This document shows positions 9,608 through 19,020 of a DNA stretch of 52,795 bases, piece by piece (the stretch's first letter is position 1; each line of letters begins with the position of its first letter). Both the position numbers and the translations under genes were made by a program. The notes beneath the pieces are model-generated. The model ran no database searches, had not been told where the DNA came from, and was given only the letters and a program-made list of their open reading frames with translations. The stretch comes from an uncultured marine group I thaumarchaeote (GTDB taxonomy: Archaea; Thermoproteota; Nitrososphaeria; Nitrososphaerales; Nitrosopumilaceae): assembly GCA_902608175.1 (NCBI GenBank), contig CACLNC010000003.1, forward strand, positions 1 to 52,795, read 5' to 3'.

Positions 9608-9769
9608 ATGAGTACTGTACCTACTGATGATGAAGATTTTGGTAATTGTGATAAATGTAAAAAACTATTGGAACAATGCACATGTGTTTGTCCTTTTTGT
9701 GGTGAACGTGATAAATGTGAATGTGGAATAAAACTTTCTAATGATGATGGTGCAGCAACTGGTGGATAA
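9608..9769 (+). CDS. Cys-rich microprotein, 53 aa (not in ORF track)
   Basis: My translation: MSTVPTDDEDFGNCDKCKKLLEQCTCVCPFCGERDKCECGIKLSNDDGAATGG; 8 Cys; TATA-like tttataatc about 20-27 nt upstream of ATG; stop 7 nt before korA. Confidence 0.7.
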   Translation: MSTVPTDDEDFGNCDKCKKLLEQCTCVCPFCGERDKCECGIKLSNDDGAATGG

Positions 9770-9775
9770 TGTAAT

Positions 9776-11683
9776 ATGACTTTTGATTTTACTTGGATGA
9801 TTGGTGGACCTCAGGGCAGTGGTATTGAGACTGCTGCAAATATTTTTTCTCGAGTTAGTGCAAAATTAGGATATCAGATATTTGGAAAAAGGGAGTATTA
9901 TTCAAATATCAAGGGAATGCATAGTTATTTCGCTGTCAGAATTTCTGACCAAAATATTCAATCTAATGTTATTGGAATAGATCTGTTGGTAGCTTTTGAT
10001 GCGGAAACTTTACTTAGACATGCTGAAGATGTAAGAAAAAATGGGGCAATAATTTATGATCCAGCAATTCTTGATACTACACTTGACGAAATCCCATTTT
10101 TAGAACATGGTGAAAAGGCTCGTCTATCTGAATTTCTTGTTTCTAATGGTAAAGAACCAAAAGTTGGAAGCTTTCTTGAATTAGCAAAGGCAAACGGAGT
10201 AAATGATTATCCAATTTCTTTTAGTGGTGTATTATCTGAAATTGCTAGTGAACAAAATAATCCACAACTAGCAGCTATGAAAAAAATGTTCAATGTTTTG
10301 GGCGTCTCGTTTTCACTTGGTATTATGAAGTCTCCAATTCAGCCACTTTTAGAATCAATTGAATCTGTATTTTCAAAAAAACCTTCTATCGCTGATTTAA
10401 ATAAAAATGCTGGAAATTATTCTTATAATTTTGCTTCTGCAAAATTTACGGATTTTAATTATACCGTAAATCAAATTGATAAAAAACAACAAACAATTCT
10501 TGTACAAGGGCATCAAGGTTCAGCACTTGGAAAGATTGTATGTGGTTGTAGATTCCAATCATATTATCCAATAACTCCTGCGTCAGATGAGAGTGAATTT
10601 TTAGAATCTAATGAAATACTTGAAATTAAAGAGGATAGACCAGGTTCAACCACAGTAATACAAACAGAAGATGAAATTGCTGCAATGGGAATGGCAATCG
10701 GTGCATCATTAGCAGGTTCACGTTCATCGACATCAACATCTGGTCCTGGATTTTCATTGATGGCTGAAATGCTTAGCTGGACTGGAATAAATGAAACACC
10801 AATAGTTATTACGGAATATCAAAGAAGTGGACCATCAACTGGTTTACCAACTAGACATGGGCAAGATGATTTACTTTTTGCTATAAATGCTGGACATGGA
10901 GAATTTCCAAGAATAGTTTATGCATCTGGTAATATTGAAGACAGTTTTTATGATACAGCAAAGTGCTTCAATTTTGCTGATATTTTTCAGGTCCCTGTAA
11001 TACACATGCTTGACAAATTTATTGCAAGTTCAGTTATAACTTGTAAAAAATTTGATCCTGATTTGGTCACAATAGATAGAGGGAAATTACTAGAGAAGGT
11101 AGATGGTGATTACAAACGTTTTGCCCATTCACCAGATGGCATTTCACCTAGGTCTAGTCTTGGTCTTGAAAATGGTGTTTTCTGGAATACTGGTGATGAG
11201 AGTGATGAACACGGTCATATTTCTGAAGATCCGATTAACAGAATTGAGATGATGGATAAGAGAAAAATGAAATTACAACAGATGTTAGATAATATTCCAA
11301 AAGAAGATCAGGCTATTCCATATGGAAAATCTGATATATGCATTGTAAGTTGGGGTTCACCAAAAGGTCCAATCTTAGATGCGATTGATATGTTAAAAAA
11401 TGATGGTCATGAAGTGGCTTTTGTTGATATAAAATTATTACATCCATTTCCAACAGAGTATGTTAAAACACTACTAAATGATTCTTCAATTATTGTTGAT
11501 ATTGAAGCAAATCAAAATGGGCAACTTGGTTCATTATTAAGACAAAATTTACTAAGAGATCCTGATTATTATATTCTGAAATATACAGGAAGACCAATGA
11601 CATGTACAGAGATTTATGATTCATTAAAAAAAATATTAGAAAATAAAGCAGAAAAAACACAGGTGTTAACTTATGGGGCTTAA
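9776..11683 (+). CDS. korA: 2-oxoacid:ferredoxin oxidoreductase, fused gamma-alpha subunit
   Basis: MIGGPQGSGIETAANIFSRV (gamma domain), YYPITPASDESEFLE (alpha domain), TTVIQTEDEIAAMGMAIGASLAG. Confidence 0.9.
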   Translation: MTFDFTWMIGGPQGSGIETAANIFSRVSAKLGYQIFGKREYYSNIKGMHSYFAVRISDQNIQSNVIGIDLLVAFDAETLLRHAEDVRKNGAIIYDPAILDTTLDEIPFLEHGEKARLSEFLVSNGKEPKVGSFLELAKANGVNDYPISFSGVLSEIASEQNNPQLAAMKKMFNVLGVSFSLGIMKSPIQPLLESIESVFSKKPSIADLNKNAGNYSYNFASAKFTDFNYTVNQIDKKQQTILVQGHQGSALGKIVCGCRFQSYYPITPASDESEFLESNEILEIKEDRPGSTTVIQTEDEIAAMGMAIGASLAGSRSSTSTSGPGFSLMAEMLSWTGINETPIVITEYQRSGPSTGLPTRHGQDDLLFAINAGHGEFPRIVYASGNIEDSFYDTAKCFNFADIFQVPVIHMLDKFIASSVITCKKFDPDLVTIDRGKLLEKVDGDYKRFAHSPDGISPRSSLGLENGVFWNTGDESDEHGHISEDPINRIEMMDKRKMKLQQMLDNIPKEDQAIPYGKSDICIVSWGSPKGPILDAIDMLKNDGHEVAFVDIKLLHPFPTEYVKTLLNDSSIIVDIEANQNGQLGSLLRQNLLRDPDYYILKYTGRPMTCTEIYDSLKKILENKAEKTQVLTYGA

Positions 11684-12641
11684 AATAAAAGATTTCAAAA
11701 CTGATGCACATAATGATTGGTGCCCAGGTTGTGGAGACTTTGGCATAGTCAATGCAATACAAATGTCACTAGCTGATATGCAAATTCCTAGGCATAAATC
11801 AGCTATATTTTCTGGAATTGGTTGTTCAGGTAAAACTTCACACTTCATCAATGTTTACGGTGTTCATACACTCCATGGTAGAGTATTACCATTTGCACAA
11901 GGAGCAAAGATTGCAAATCCAGAAATGAACATCATTGCTGTTGGAGGTGATGGTGATGGTCTAGGAATAGGAGCGGGACATTTTGTTGCAGCGGGTAGAC
12001 GGAATGTCGATATGACTTACATAATATTTGATAATGGGGTTTATGGATTAACGAAAGGCCAAGCATCTCCAACATTGAAGTTGGGTGAACAGACAAAATC
12101 ACTATCAAATCCTAATCCAAATTATAATGTAAATCCTATTGCGTTAGCGATTGCTAGTGGTTTTACATTTGTTGCTAGAAGTTATTCATATGATGTAAGA
12201 CAACTAAAAGATCTTATCACTGCTGCTGTGAAACATCCAGGTTTATCATTTATTGATGTATTACAGCCCTGTCCAACATATAATGATCTTTATACAAGAG
12301 ACTGGTTTGCTGGAACTGATCAAATAGATGAAAAAACATCGAAACCAATGCCAAGAATTTATGATCTTGCGGAATCTGGTTATGATCCAATAGTACATTA
12401 TAGTAATCTTGATGAGGTAAATGAAAAACTAAGTCAAGCACTTTCCAAGTCACTTGAATGGAATATAAAAATCCCAACTGGAATATTTTACAAGAATGAA
12501 TTAATTACTCCATATACAAAAAGAATTACAGATAAAATACCAAATTATAGAGAAAATCCTGCTTCAAAACAAAAAATTTCAAAAAATGGAAAACCTACAA
12601 CAGACATATCAAAAATTCTTGATTCAATGCTAGTAAGTTAA
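11673..12641 (+). CDS. korB: 2-oxoacid:ferredoxin oxidoreductase beta subunit
   Basis: WCPGCGDFGIVNAIQ, GGDGDGLGIGAGHF TPP motif, DNGVYGLTKGQASPT; overlaps korA. Confidence 0.93.
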   Translation: MGLKIKDFKTDAHNDWCPGCGDFGIVNAIQMSLADMQIPRHKSAIFSGIGCSGKTSHFINVYGVHTLHGRVLPFAQGAKIANPEMNIIAVGGDGDGLGIGAGHFVAAGRRNVDMTYIIFDNGVYGLTKGQASPTLKLGEQTKSLSNPNPNYNVNPIALAIASGFTFVARSYSYDVRQLKDLITAAVKHPGLSFIDVLQPCPTYNDLYTRDWFAGTDQIDEKTSKPMPRIYDLAESGYDPIVHYSNLDEVNEKLSQALSKSLEWNIKIPTGIFYKNELITPYTKRITDKIPNYRENPASKQKISKNGKPTTDISKILDSMLVS

Positions 12642-12692
12642 TGAAATTTTGTTAAGGAATATTAGATAGTTCTATGCATTATTATCTTACAA

Positions 12693-13127
12693 TTGAATAT
12701 TACAGAAGCAAATAAAATATTTCGTAAATCAATCATCAAAGGATTTTTTGAAGAAGAATTGATAAAATTAGATTTCAAAAAATCAAATGTAAAGCATCCA
12801 ATAATATCTGATGATGGATTAATGAAATCAAATTTACTGCATGTTTTTTTTGATGTTGAAACAGGTTTGGATTATCCAGATGGTGATGAATGGTTCATTG
12901 CTGAATTCTTATTTCCATACACCATTAGTATACCAGATGCAATTAAGGGAACAGATTATTTTACAACTATTGGAATTGAAGAAGGAAAAAACTTTTGGCA
13001 TCATCGGGAATTAATTCGATACAAATATGGTAAATCAAAAAAATTAGCAGATGCACTTGATTTCTTAAATACTAAATTTAATGAATTGCATATACTAGTT
13101 GAACCATTAGAGAAAGATATCAAGTAG
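12693..13127 (+). CDS. Hypothetical protein
   Basis: Intact 144-aa ORF between korB and a convergent gene. Confidence 0.6.
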   Translation: MNITEANKIFRKSIIKGFFEEELIKLDFKKSNVKHPIISDDGLMKSNLLHVFFDVETGLDYPDGDEWFIAEFLFPYTISIPDAIKGTDYFTTIGIEEGKNFWHHRELIRYKYGKSKKLADALDFLNTKFNELHILVEPLEKDIK

Positions 13128-13665
13128 AGAGATTCCAGTTATTATTAAAAAATAAATATTTTTTATTCTCAGAAAATATAGTTTTTAATCTCCATCTCAT
13201 ACTCTCTACATCAAAATCATATACTGCTTCTGTTATATTATCTGGAACTTTATTTGGATCAAGATGGTATGGGATAAGTTCAAGTATAAAATCAATTTTT
13301 TCAACAGATGTTTTGAATCCCTGATCATCATCAACATCTGCGATAAAACGAATTGTTGGTTCTCCTTGAAAACTTATATCAATTTTAATCGCTTTGTTAT
13401 TACTTCTTCTTCGCTTCATTTCTTTTAGAAGAAATTTTAGTGAATCCCATCTTTTGTATTCAAACCATTGGAAAAATTCTTCATTATATGATATAGGAAA
13501 TGGTATTTTCAAAAAACTAACAAAACGTTTTTCATAATCAGTTTCGATTATTTCCTCAGACCACTTGAATCTTTTTTCTAAAATTCCTCTTAATGCATTA
13601 ATTTCCCAAGGAGAAACCCCATAATGAATTACTTTTATTGATGCAGCTTGTGACACATCTTTCAA
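13120..13665 (-). CDS. Hypothetical protein
   Basis: 181-aa ORF, convergent 8-bp overlap with the preceding gene. Confidence 0.6.
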   Translation of the reverse strand: MKDVSQAASIKVIHYGVSPWEINALRGILEKRFKWSEEIIETDYEKRFVSFLKIPFPISYNEEFFQWFEYKRWDSLKFLLKEMKRRRSNNKAIKIDISFQGEPTIRFIADVDDDQGFKTSVEKIDFILELIPYHLDPNKVPDNITEAVYDFDVESMRWRLKTIFSENKKYLFFNNNWNLST

Positions 13666-13690
13666 AGTTTTAAAATTATAATTAAAGCTT

Positions 13691-14242
13691 CTAAATTGTA
13701 TTAAGATACTTCCAGCAATATAGAATACCTACTGTACTAATCATGAATAACATAGGCTTCCAGGCAAAAACCGGGATATTAGGAGTAAATAATTTTATTT
13801 TATAATCATCAAAAACAGTTTTGACATATTTGGATATTCTACCATTCCAAATTTTATATTCAATTTGATATTTTTTTAGTATATTTTCCATTTCATAAAC
13901 TACTGGCGTCCTTTGACTAAACAAATGTTGTAAATAATCCCTAGAAATCTCCACTTCTGCATGGATTGCAATCAATCCTTTTTTCATATCGCTTAATCTA
14001 ACATGCATTTCCCATGGTTTATTTAATTTCAAATTAAGACCGTTGCCAATTTGATCCGGTTGTTTATGTTCAAATTTCACCTTGGTAAAGCCTTCATCTT
14101 GAAGAATCTTAAGTATTTTTTCTACATTTTCTTTAACAACAATATGTAATTGTTCAACACCATCTTTTTTGTCAGCAAATATTTTTTCTTTTAGACCATC
14201 TAAAAATGAAACAGTTTTTGGATATTTTGTATGATATTCCAT
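13691..14242 (-). CDS. Hypothetical protein with single C-terminal hydrophobic segment (possible tail anchor)
   Basis: 183 aa; soluble body, C-terminus PMLFMISTVGILYCWKYLNTI. Confidence 0.6.
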   Translation of the reverse strand: MEYHTKYPKTVSFLDGLKEKIFADKKDGVEQLHIVVKENVEKILKILQDEGFTKVKFEHKQPDQIGNGLNLKLNKPWEMHVRLSDMKKGLIAIHAEVEISRDYLQHLFSQRTPVVYEMENILKKYQIEYKIWNGRISKYVKTVFDDYKIKLFTPNIPVFAWKPMLFMISTVGILYCWKYLNTI

Positions 14243-14279
14243 TAATCAAAAACAAAATATTCTATTATATAAAGTGAAT

Positions 14280-15050
14280 TTATTTTTCAGTTTTAAATCC
14301 ACGAATATACAGACATTGTTCTTCTGAAACCGTCATTTCGTTATGATCAATTTTCCTATCAGTAAGTCTAGCTGTAGAATTTCTAACTATTGCAATTGGT
14401 TGTGATTCTGCACCTTCACCCATGCTATGATTAGCAATTGATGCTAAATTATCAGCCAATGCCTGAAATGTAACTTTTAATGGGTTTCCATCAAGATCTT
14501 TTTTTCCTCGTAAATCAGTAACTGGTTCAATACCAGAACATGCGATTGTAATTCCTATAGTTCCAACTCTCCCTGGCATCAGCCTACTGTCAACAACTAT
14601 AATTCCAACATGAATTAAAAATTTCAAGAAGAGTTTTCTTTTAATTTGTTCAGCAATTAGATATGGTTTGTTAGGATAAAGAATTAGTTTTGTACCATAT
14701 GAATTAGATTTATCAATTCCAGCATTTGGTGCTAGTATATTATCTGATGATGTAATAGTAAATCCTGATACACCACCAAAAATTCTATCAGATTCCCGAA
14801 CAATCACTTCAGAGAATTTTGGCGTTATTTGAAATTCTCTTGCAATATGTTTTGCATCATCTGAAACCACAGTAGAATCAGAATTAATTATCCTTCCCTG
14901 AGATTGTGAGACAAATTTACTCGAAATTACTAATACATCACCGCTCTGTAAGGATATTTTATTATTAGATAGGGATATGCAGATTTCTTCAAATAGATCA
15001 AATTTTCTACTTTTCTTTTCTGATTTTATAGGGGTAACTGTTAGTGTCAT
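14280..15050 (-). CDS. cofE: Coenzyme F420-0:L-glutamate ligase
   Basis: LQSGDVLVISSKFVSQSQGRI, IVVDSRLMPGRVGTIGITIACSGIEPVTDLRGKKDLDGNPLKVTFQALADNLAS. Confidence 0.93.
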   Translation of the reverse strand: MTLTVTPIKSEKKSRKFDLFEEICISLSNNKISLQSGDVLVISSKFVSQSQGRIINSDSTVVSDDAKHIAREFQITPKFSEVIVRESDRIFGGVSGFTITSSDNILAPNAGIDKSNSYGTKLILYPNKPYLIAEQIKRKLFLKFLIHVGIIVVDSRLMPGRVGTIGITIACSGIEPVTDLRGKKDLDGNPLKVTFQALADNLASIANHSMGEGAESQPIAIVRNSTARLTDRKIDHNEMTVSEEQCLYIRGFKTEK

Positions 15051-15121
15051 ATTTTTTATATGATTATTCTACTTTTTATTCTTCTGCAAAGGTTTTAATC
15101 TCAAAAAAATTATATTTGTTC

Positions 15122-16393
15122 ATGAATATTACAGAAAAAATCCTTGCTAGAGCATCAGGTGAATCTAAACTTGAACCTGATGATGTAAGATTTGCAAAAA
15201 TTGATAAAATAATGCTACATGATGTCTCAGGACCAGGTGTTATCAAAACATTTGAAAAATTAGAAAATGATGGTGTAATTAAAATCGATAAACTCTTTGA
15301 TCCATCAATGATTTGGGTTACTGAAGATCACTTTGTCCCATCTGTTGATAAGATATCTGCAGAAAATATTGTTAAATTATCTAACTTCACAAATAAATTC
15401 GGAATAAAGAAACACTTCAAGTATGGTATGGGACAATATGGAATTTGTCATTCTATGTCACATGAAGAAGGTTTAGTGGCTCCCGGTGAATTATACGTTG
15501 GTGGTGATTCTCACACAAATACAACTGGTGCATTAGGTGCATTTGCTTGTGGATTGGGTCATACAGATATTGCATACGCAATTTTAAATGGCCAACTATG
15601 GTTCAAAGTTCCTGAAACTTTGTATTTCAAATTAAATGGAAAATTACCTGATGGTGTTATGGCAAAAGATTTCATTTTAAGAATTATTGGTGATATTACA
15701 ACTGAGGGCGCTGCCGGTAAAGCCATGCAATTTGGTGGAAATGGGATTTCTGATATGTCAGTAGAATCACGTTTGACACTAACTAATATGACTACGGAAG
15801 CTGGTGCAAAAAATGGAATAATAGAACCAGATCAAAAAGTGTTTGACTATATTTCTGAACGTGGTCTTACGGAATATGATGCAGTTTATGACGATGATGA
15901 TGCACAATACGAAAAGACGTTTGAATATGAAGCATCAGAACTTGAACCAGTTGTAGCCAAACCATTTTCACCACAAAATGTTTCAGTTGTTCGAGAAACT
16001 ACTGGGATAGAAATTGACAAATCATACATTGGTTCCTGTACTGGAGCGAAGTATGAAGATTTACTTGCAGTTGCCAAAATCCTAAAAGGAAAAAAAGTTA
16101 AAGTAAGAACTGAGGTACTCCCTGCTACAATTTCAATTTACAAAAAAGCAACTGAAAATGGTTTAACCCAGATTTTTATCGATGCAGGTGCGGTTGTAGG
16201 TCCACCAACTTGTGGTGCTTGCTGTGGTGCACAGATGGGAGTTCTAGCAAAGGATGAAGTTTGTGTAAGCACAACTAACCGTAATTTTCCTGGTAGAATG
16301 GGGCATTTAGAATCAAAAGCATATCTTGCATCTCCATTAGTTGCAGCAGCTTCTGCTATTACTGGAAAATTAACTGATCCAAGGGATGTATAA
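15122..16393 (+). CDS. leuC: 3-isopropylmalate/homoaconitate dehydratase large subunit family
   Basis: GDSHTNTTGALGAFACGLGHTD, IGSCTGAKYEDL, GPPTCGACCGAQMGVL Fe-S ligand Cys; likely start ATG 15122 (listed ORF runs upstream). Confidence 0.92.
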   Translation: MNITEKILARASGESKLEPDDVRFAKIDKIMLHDVSGPGVIKTFEKLENDGVIKIDKLFDPSMIWVTEDHFVPSVDKISAENIVKLSNFTNKFGIKKHFKYGMGQYGICHSMSHEEGLVAPGELYVGGDSHTNTTGALGAFACGLGHTDIAYAILNGQLWFKVPETLYFKLNGKLPDGVMAKDFILRIIGDITTEGAAGKAMQFGGNGISDMSVESRLTLTNMTTEAGAKNGIIEPDQKVFDYISERGLTEYDAVYDDDDAQYEKTFEYEASELEPVVAKPFSPQNVSVVRETTGIEIDKSYIGSCTGAKYEDLLAVAKILKGKKVKVRTEVLPATISIYKKATENGLTQIFIDAGAVVGPPTCGACCGAQMGVLAKDEVCVSTTNRNFPGRMGHLESKAYLASPLVAAASAITGKLTDPRDV

Positions 16394-16875
16394 TGAAAGG
16401 TAAAGTCATAAAATACGAACAAGATAATATTGACACTGATGTAATTTTACCTGGGCCATATCTAAAATTACATGAACATTCTGAGTTAGCGGAACATGCA
16501 ATGGAAGGAATGGATCCTGATTTTCATTCTAAAGTAAAAAATGCTAGCATAATTGTAACAGGAAATAATTTTGGTTGTGGATCATCAAGAGAACACGCAC
16601 CAATTGCTCTTAGTGCTAGTGGAATAACAGCAGTATTAGCTTTATCATTTGCTAGAATATTTTATAGAAATTCAGTCGATGGTGCCTACTTATTGCCTAT
16701 TGAAATTGATGAAAAAGCTTACGCAAGAATCTCAGAAAATGATGAATTAGAAATTAATACAGATAAAAATGAGATAAAGAATATAACAAAAAATGAGACC
16801 TATTCAATGAAACCATTTCCAGAGCTTATTGGTAAGATAATATCAGCTGGTGGCCTGTTCAAATACAAACCATAA
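16393..16875 (+). CDS. leuD: 3-isopropylmalate/homoaconitate dehydratase small subunit family
   Basis: NIDTDVILPGPYL, GNNFGCGSSREHAPIAL; follows leuC. Confidence 0.93.
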   Translation: MKGKVIKYEQDNIDTDVILPGPYLKLHEHSELAEHAMEGMDPDFHSKVKNASIIVTGNNFGCGSSREHAPIALSASGITAVLALSFARIFYRNSVDGAYLLPIEIDEKAYARISENDELEINTDKNEIKNITKNETYSMKPFPELIGKIISAGGLFKYKP

Positions 16876-16905
16876 AAGAACAACTAGAAATTATTAATAA
16901 AGTTT

Positions 16906-17352
16906 CTAACGATATGATTTCTGCTTTCTTCTTCTTGCACTAGGGCCACCAAATTTCTTTGGTTCCTTTCTTCGTGCATCTCCACTAATCAAGTATTTAT
17001 CAAAACTTCCTATTCGTTCTCTCAAATCTTGTCGTGTTGATTTATTCAAAGGGTGATCTTTTGGATCTTTTTTTGATTTTGTCCATCCAATTAATGCTCT
17101 AGTTATTGCTGTTGCAGCAGCATAAGATTGGCCCATAAAACCTCCACCTTTAACTCTAACAGAAATATCCAGCTTATCTCTTACTTCACTAGCAATTTCT
17201 AGTGGTAGTAGAATTGTTTCTCTTGCAACTTCTGGCTCAAACATTTCAATTGGTACATTATTTATCCTAACTTTTCCATTTCCTTTAGTTATGTATACAT
17301 GTGCACTAGAAGTTTTTCTTGATGCAAAGTAGATTACTGTTTTTGGTATCAT
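16906..17352 (-). CDS. rps9: Ribosomal protein uS9
   Basis: VRVKGGGFMGQSYAAATAITRALIGW; C-terminus KFGGPSARRRKQKSYR. Confidence 0.95.
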   Translation of the reverse strand: MIPKTVIYFASRKTSSAHVYITKGNGKVRINNVPIEMFEPEVARETILLPLEIASEVRDKLDISVRVKGGGFMGQSYAAATAITRALIGWTKSKKDPKDHPLNKSTRQDLRERIGSFDKYLISGDARRKEPKKFGGPSARRRKQKSYR

Positions 17353-17921
17353 TCTGAGGCTCCAATATATTTGCCTAATTCAGTCATAGTGGTATAATTT
17401 GAAGATGATCTAGTAATTCTAGATTTTTCTAATTTTGTTCTTTCTAAAGTTCTTATCTCCTTAGGAATTCCAATATACGTTCGTAATCTTTCAAGATCAG
17501 TTTTTTTTGATGGTTTTTCTTTTGGTAGCATTCCACGAACCATTCTTTTCATTATTGTATCTGGTCTTCGTGGGTGGAATGGTCCATGTTTAGGATGTAA
17601 TATACTTGCAATTTTCAAAAATTCCTTGTATTCACCAACAATACTGAGTTTTTTTCCACTAATCATAATTTTATCACAGTTAACAATGGAAACTCTGTTT
17701 CCTTTTCGTAATAATTTTGCAACATTTGAAGAAAGTCTACCTGCAATAAGATCAGTTCCATCAATAACAATTTGTTCACCAGATGATACTACATTTGTTT
17801 TTGCAACTGTTTTTTCATTTTGTTTTGCAACTGGTTTTTTAACCTGTTTTGTAACTGGTTTTTTAACCTGTTTTGTAACTGGTTTTTTAACTTGTTTTGT
17901 AATTGGTTTTTGTTCAGCCAA
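17349..17921 (-). CDS. rpl13: Ribosomal protein uL13 with repetitive Lys-rich N-terminal extension
   Basis: VIDGTDLIAGRLSSNVAKLLRKGNRVSIVN, GPFHPRRPDTIMKRMVRGMLP; N-terminal (KPVTKQVK)n. Confidence 0.95.
   Translation of the reverse strand: MAEQKPITKQVKKPVTKQVKKPVTKQVKKPVAKQNEKTVAKTNVVSSGEQIVIDGTDLIAGRLSSNVAKLLRKGNRVSIVNCDKIMISGKKLSIVGEYKEFLKIASILHPKHGPFHPRRPDTIMKRMVRGMLPKEKPSKKTDLERLRTYIGIPKEIRTLERTKLEKSRITRSSSNYTTMTELGKYIGASE
17821..17910 (-). repeat. 24-nt tandem repeat (3+ copies) in the uL13 5' coding end
   Basis: ctggttttttaacctgttttgtaa on + strand at 17831, 17855 and 17879 (last copy 1 mismatch). Confidence 0.9.
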
Positions 17922-18258
17922 TTATTTTTACACCATTTCCAGAAGGATTTTTTTCAATAAGTTCAGTAAATTTTAATATTTGACCACCAGATTCAATAAT
18001 TTTTTTTGCGGCAGAAGTTGATATAGAGAATGAACAGAGTGTGATTTTATGTGAAATATTACCCATTCCTAAAACTTTACCAGGAACGACAACAATATTA
18101 CTCTCCTCAGAGAAATCATTAATTTTTTTTATATTGACAGTTTTTTTTGTTGGTGATGGTTTTAAAAGTGATTTTGCAAGCTTGGACCAAATTGGGGCAT
18201 TATTTTTTCTTGATGCATGTTTTAATTCAGTAACCATTTTTTGCATTAGTCTTTCCAT
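17914..18258 (-). CDS. rpl18e: Ribosomal protein eL18
   Basis: Position between rpo3 and rpl13; VVVPGKVLGMGNISHKITLCSFSISTSAAKKI. Confidence 0.92.
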   Translation of the reverse strand: MERLMQKMVTELKHASRKNNAPIWSKLAKSLLKPSPTKKTVNIKKINDFSEESNIVVVPGKVLGMGNISHKITLCSFSISTSAAKKIIESGGQILKFTELIEKNPSGNGVKIIG

Positions 18259-18296
18259 AAATCAATTCACTTTTGAACCCAAATATAACATGTATG

Positions 18297-18935
18297 CTAT
18301 TTAGTCTTAAGATCAGATAGCATTTCCTTGAATTTTACTAATCTAGTGGAAAGTTCATCCATTCCTATCAAAACAATGTTCTTTGCATCTAATGAACCAG
18401 TAGATTCAACAGTTAGAATATGCTCATCTTTATTTTTAGTTTCAGTTAAAACAGAAGTGTTTGCAGAATTCCATTTTGCATGTTCAGTCCCTCTTCCTAA
18501 TCTAGCATATGCCTGAAATTTTATCTTTTGACCAGGTGCAAGAGTTACAATTGGTATTTTATCTGATATTGGTCTTACACCAGATTCTTCACCCTTTAAT
18601 TCATTTGAAAATACTGTTCTGGTTTCACTTTTATCCTCTAGATCATTTTCCTCAGAATCTAAAGTTAGCATAACTCTTGAATCAGATTCATCTGTCGCTT
18701 CTTCTGAAATAACAATATCTTTAGAATCTGTTTTTAATGGAATTAATCCCAATCTATGTGCAATTGCTTCATCAGGCATTATTGATGTATTTTCAAGAAC
18801 TTCAATCGTATCTATAGCAAAGATTGGTACACCATTAAGGCATATTCTTCTAAGTGCGTTAGCATATTGGATTGGTATACCCTTCAATCTAATCGAAATC
18901 TTATTTTCATTCTGATTAATTACTTCTAAAGACAA
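18297..18935 (-). CDS. rpo3: DNA-directed RNA polymerase subunit Rpo3 (RpoD)
   Basis: IPIQYANALRRICLNGVPIFAIDTIEVLENTSIMPDEAIAHRLGLIPL. Confidence 0.95.
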   Translation of the reverse strand: MSLEVINQNENKISIRLKGIPIQYANALRRICLNGVPIFAIDTIEVLENTSIMPDEAIAHRLGLIPLKTDSKDIVISEEATDESDSRVMLTLDSEENDLEDKSETRTVFSNELKGEESGVRPISDKIPIVTLAPGQKIKFQAYARLGRGTEHAKWNSANTSVLTETKNKDEHILTVESTGSLDAKNIVLIGMDELSTRLVKFKEMLSDLKTK

Positions 18936-19020
18936 ATCTAATCAAAACCTCTGAAATCCAAATAAAAATCTACTTACATTTATGCATAGATAAATAACAA
19001 AGAAACGATTTGGTTAGATT

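Noticed and set aside
16138-16422. Minus ORF antisense to leuC/leuD
   Set aside because: Overlaps two conserved genes, no family resemblance
16885-16908. TAGAAA...TTTCTA inverted repeat between leuD and rps9 as a terminator
   Set aside because: AT-only 6-bp stem overlapping the uS9 stop codon; too weak to call
17626-17976. + strand ORF with (FVTGFLTC)n repeats
   Set aside because: Antisense artefact of the uL13 24-nt repeat
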